Below, in pieces: positions 62,101-64,000 of a stretch of 64,000 nt of DNA. Source of the stretch: an uncultured Oscillospiraceae bacterium (GTDB taxonomy: Bacteria > Bacillota > Clostridia > Oscillospirales > Acutalibacteraceae); contig CAUDCW010000006.1 in the NCBI GenBank assembly GCA_958448165.1, forward strand, positions 1 through 64,000. The letters are read 5' to 3'. The translations under genes and the position numbers were made by a program. The notes under the pieces were generated by a model. That model had not been told where the DNA came from and did no database searches. It saw only the letters and a program-made list of their open reading frames with translations. Positions within the stretch are counted from its first letter, which is position 1. Each line of letters begins with the position of its first letter.

Positions 62101-64000
62101 TTTCAAGTGCCGAAAGCGGCGAGAAATACGACATTCTCCCCGACTATCCGATTACTCAGACGCAAAGCGGCATTTTTGTTGAATGTGCCGCAAACCCCGG
62201 CTCAACAATCTATAACATTCCGTACCTTTTCAAATTAAGCGATAAGGTAGATATTGAAAGACTGAAAGCGGCTGTCGAAAGTGCAATCAACGCCCACCCT
62301 TACCTGAAAACAAAGCTGTTTTTGAATAAAGACGGCGATATAAGAGCCGCAAGGAATGACAGCGATGCACCACCGGTTGAAATTATAGAGTGTGCTGAAC
62401 TGCCTGAAAATTCAAAGCTTGTTATACCGTACAAAATATTGGACAGCAATCTCTACAGAGCGAAGATATATAAAACCGACAATGCAAATTACCTGTCCCT
62501 CGATTTCCACCATATCATCTGCGACGGTACTTCAGAAGCTGTTATAATTGAGGATATCAACAGCTTCTATGACGGCAAGGCGGTTGAAACGGAGAACTAC
62601 ACAGGCTTTGAAGCTGCACTTGACGAGGAAAAGGCGAGAAAGAGCGAAGCCTACACAAAGGCAAAGGAATATTACGATTCGATATTCAGCGGCTGTGACA
62701 CCGACTTTTTACCCGTCAAGGATAAGAGCGAGCCGATACCGTCTGTCGGCAGGTGTGAGCTTGAATGTGATGTGCCGATTGAAAGCGTGAATAAATACTG
62801 TGCTGACAACGGCATTACATTAAACGCTTTTTTCAACGCTGTGTTCGGACTTGTGCTTGCAAAGTACAATTATAAGGACGAGGCACTGTTCACAACAATA
62901 TACAACGGCAGGAACGATTCCCGACTTGCAAGAGCCGTTACAATGCTCGTTAAAACCTTCCCCGTTCACTGCAATACAGACGGTCAGAGGAAGATTATCG
63001 ACCTGCTTGTTGAAACAAAAAATCAGCTTATGGAGAGTATGGCGAACGACATTTATTCCTTTGCGGAAGTGTCAAGAGCCTACGACATTGATGCTGACAT
63101 CATTTTTGCATATCAGGGCGACAGCTTTGAGTTTGATACTATAGGCGGTGAAAAGGCTGAAAGCGTTGTAATGAGCCTTGATACTGCGAAGTCGCCGATT
63201 TCGATTGATACAATCATCAGAAACGGCAAAATTGTATTTATGTTCGAGTACCGTGCCGATATGTATTCACAGGATCTTATGCTGGGTATGGCTGGATGTC
63301 TGTCGGTTGTTACACAGGAATTCCTGACAAAGACATACATAAAAGAGGTTTCTATGCTCTCCGACCGTGCAGCAAAGGAAATAGAGGACTTCAATAAAAC
63401 TGACTACCCCGTAAGCTTTGCGCCTGTGCATAAGCTGTTTGAAGCTCAGGCGGCAAAAAACGGCGACAACACCGCCTTTATAGCAGACGGAAAGAAACTA
63501 AGCTACAGCGAGCTTAACGGTGCGGCAAACAGAATTGCACATTCGCTGATTGAAAGGGGATTGACTGTCGGCGAGCCTGTGGGCATTATCCTGCCGAGAA
63601 CCGTTGATGTTCCTGCTGCCGAATACGGCATTATGAAGGCAGGCGGAGCGTTCCTGCCGATGCTGCCCGATTATCCCGACGAGCGAATTGACTATTGCCT
63701 TAAGGATTCCGCAAGCCGCTTTGTCATCACGACCGAGGAAATCAAGGCGGACAGAGCCGGGCTGTTTGCAGGAAAGTCATATACGGCTCTCACAATAGAT
63801 GAACTGTTCAACAATGAAAATGCGGAAAATCCGGACCTTGATGTTCCGGTTGATTCGCTTGCATATGTTATCTACACCTCGGGTTCAACAGGCACTCCGA
63901 AGGGCGTTATGATTGAACACCGCAACCTGTGCAACTTTGTTGACGCAAACCCATTGAATTATGAAACCTTGAACTTTGTTTCATTCGGCGCAACTGCGCT
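59109..64000 (+). CDS. Nonribosomal peptide synthetase, C-A-T-C-A (partial, runs off window)
   Basis: From ATG 59109 (behind AAGGAGG) the frame is open for 1,630 codons to the window end. Domain order: condensation C1 (about 10-420, HHIIFDG at 131-137), adenylation A1 (about 440-900, LYTSGSTGTPKG at 581-592, FDANMMDM at 627-634, NLYGPTESTV, YRTGDIVRF, GQVKIRGFRIELSEVE), carrier T1 (about 925-1000, Ser962 in GVTSIGAI), C2 (about 1010-1420, HHIICDG at 1134-1140), and A2 (from about 1440, YTSGSTGTPKG at 1589-1599), cut off. By hand alignment with GrsA, the A1 pocket reads D-A-M-F-S-G-L-V-C, suggesting a hydrophobic amino acid, low confidence. Starting with a C domain suggests N-acylation of the first residue. 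Product unknown. Confidence 0.95.
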   Translation, partial: MSENAQAQGFPLTKTEYGIYVDYVNNPKSTAYNLPLFSALDKSTDVQRLKKAVEAAFDNHPYLKIRLYADENGEICKSICDEPAQVEIKEMSDSEFNKYEYIRPFDLMNERLYRCCIFRLDSAVVLFYDIHHIIFDGYSSQVFMADIDKAYNGEPIEPELYSGNDVSTEEAARLLTPELDEAKAYYSSVFGGLELDSLPLNDKNEGEPVAKKFRYDFDSFDAEDIKKFALTHGIKTSTFFDGVFGFVLSKFSGAEESLFSTVFNGRNKKLIHTCGMFVKTMPVYCDTKKNDTIADYLKSLDTQLDNNRKYDLYSYADICADLQINPKVLFSYQGDMMQKINFCGGEVIMDLVPSSDAKENILLEINRLHGKFLATVEYRTDLYTEESMRVLARCYEKTVTEFLSKQSLREIDITDNELLSLLDSFNNTEKEYEKTDIVTLFRRQAERNSDNTAVVHLDKSYTYKEVDEITERIGAYISSLGIGREDVVSVLIPRCEYMVLASLGVLKSGAAYQPLDPSYPTERLEFMMQDADAKLLIADKALLERVPSYKGKVLLLDDIPALPSGEKISTNPNPEDLFIMLYTSGSTGTPKGCMLEHRNIVSFCNWYRDYYNLTPHSRVAAYASYGFDANMMDMYPALTTGAAVYIIDESIRLDLLAIDRYFNENSITHSFMTTQVGRQFAVEIDNSTITELSVGGEKLVPLAPPKNHKMINLYGPTESTVCITAFELDRLYDRVPIGKALDNTKLYVVDKQGRRLPPCVPGELWVAGHGVSRGYLNRPEQNEKTFIKNPFTDEKGYERVYRTGDIVRFLPDGNIDFVGRNDGQVKIRGFRIELSEVERIIRDFPGIKDATVAAFDEEGGGKFIAAYVVSDEKVDIQKLNQFILANKPPYMVPAVTMQIEKIPLNQNQKVNKRALPVPQKQAEDTTPPQNDVQQKIFDCIREVIGSDNFGITTDIFYAGVTSIGAIRLNVLLSKAFDVAIKINDLKENNTVIKLEKFLSSAESGEKYDILPDYPITQTQSGIFVECAANPGSTIYNIPYLFKLSDKVDIERLKAAVESAINAHPYLKTKLFLNKDGDIRAARNDSDAPPVEIIECAELPENSKLVIPYKILDSNLYRAKIYKTDNANYLSLDFHHIICDGTSEAVIIEDINSFYDGKAVETENYTGFEAALDEEKARKSEAYTKAKEYYDSIFSGCDTDFLPVKDKSEPIPSVGRCELECDVPIESVNKYCADNGITLNAFFNAVFGLVLAKYNYKDEALFTTIYNGRNDSRLARAVTMLVKTFPVHCNTDGQRKIIDLLVETKNQLMESMANDIYSFAEVSRAYDIDADIIFAYQGDSFEFDTIGGEKAESVVMSLDTAKSPISIDTIIRNGKIVFMFEYRADMYSQDLMLGMAGCLSVVTQEFLTKTYIKEVSMLSDRAAKEIEDFNKTDYPVSFAPVHKLFEAQAAKNGDNTAFIADGKKLSYSELNGAANRIAHSLIERGLTVGEPVGIILPRTVDVPAAEYGIMKAGGAFLPMLPDYPDERIDYCLKDSASRFVITTEEIKADRAGLFAGKSYTALTIDELFNNENAENPDLDVPVDSLAYVIYTSGSTGTPKGVMIEHRNLCNFVDANPLNYETLNFVSFGATA

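Overview
The window reads as a chromosome segment of a spore-forming, fermentative member of the Clostridia, most likely a gut Ruminococcaceae/Oscillospiraceae-type bacterium. The evidence is the spoIIAA-spoIIAB-sigF operon, a BofA-like protein and a SpoIIIE/FtsK translocase (sporulation), two secreted proteins ending in dockerin modules (cellulosome/amylosome-type cell-surface assembly), an indolepyruvate:ferredoxin oxidoreductase, PdxS/PdxT and the ffs-dnaX gene pair. Species is not claimed.

Layout. 0.3-8.3 kb: a membrane-anchored HTH regulator, a HAD hydrolase, an nth-lepA-DUF3783 operon, a decayed DUF4405-type membrane gene, an AlkD-like gene and a dockerin protein. 8.7-17 kb: fakA-like kinase, cytidine deaminase, recG, ilvD, bofA-like gene and a leucine-rich-repeat dockerin protein. 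17-24 kb, mostly minus strand: sigF operon, folC, rsmI, an HD hydrolase next to a type III toxin-antitoxin-like locus, a tRNA methyltransferase-like gene and a zinc-binding lipoprotein. 24-38 kb: heterodimeric ABC exporter, iorAB, uvrA-typA-exonuclease, SRP RNA and dnaX. 38-47 kb: P-type ATPase, phosphohexomutase, hexapeptide-repeat protein, pdxST and a nucleotidyltransferase-like protein. 47-54 kb: a surface-glycopolymer cluster (ABC-2 export pair, cytidylyltransferase, two SDR enzymes, one of them fused to LicD). 54-59 kb: ftsK/spoIIIE, uppP and a TepA-like protease. 59.1 kb to the window end: the first 1,630 codons of a nonribosomal peptide synthetase reading C-A-T-C-A and continuing out of the window.

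Intergenic DNA is heavily colonised by short repeats. The best defined is a MITE-like element of about 180 bp with 20-bp terminal inverted repeats and a central hairpin (four full copies, one internally deleted copy, one solo end). Others are GCAGCGAAGCTGC-type palindromes, GGAACGGTC palindromes, GAGAGTGGAGAGTG simple repeats, and a run of six tiny hairpins separated mainly by TTTCA linkers. These repeats supply stop codons, C-terminal residues and probably the broken 5' end of several genes.

The items most worth following up are the NRPS, the type III toxin-antitoxin-like locus with its adjoining HD hydrolase, the SDR-LicD fusion with a tail carrying three acidic T-x-x-F motifs, and the MITE family, two members of which bracket a dockerin gene. 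All functional calls are by eye from motifs, without database searches.
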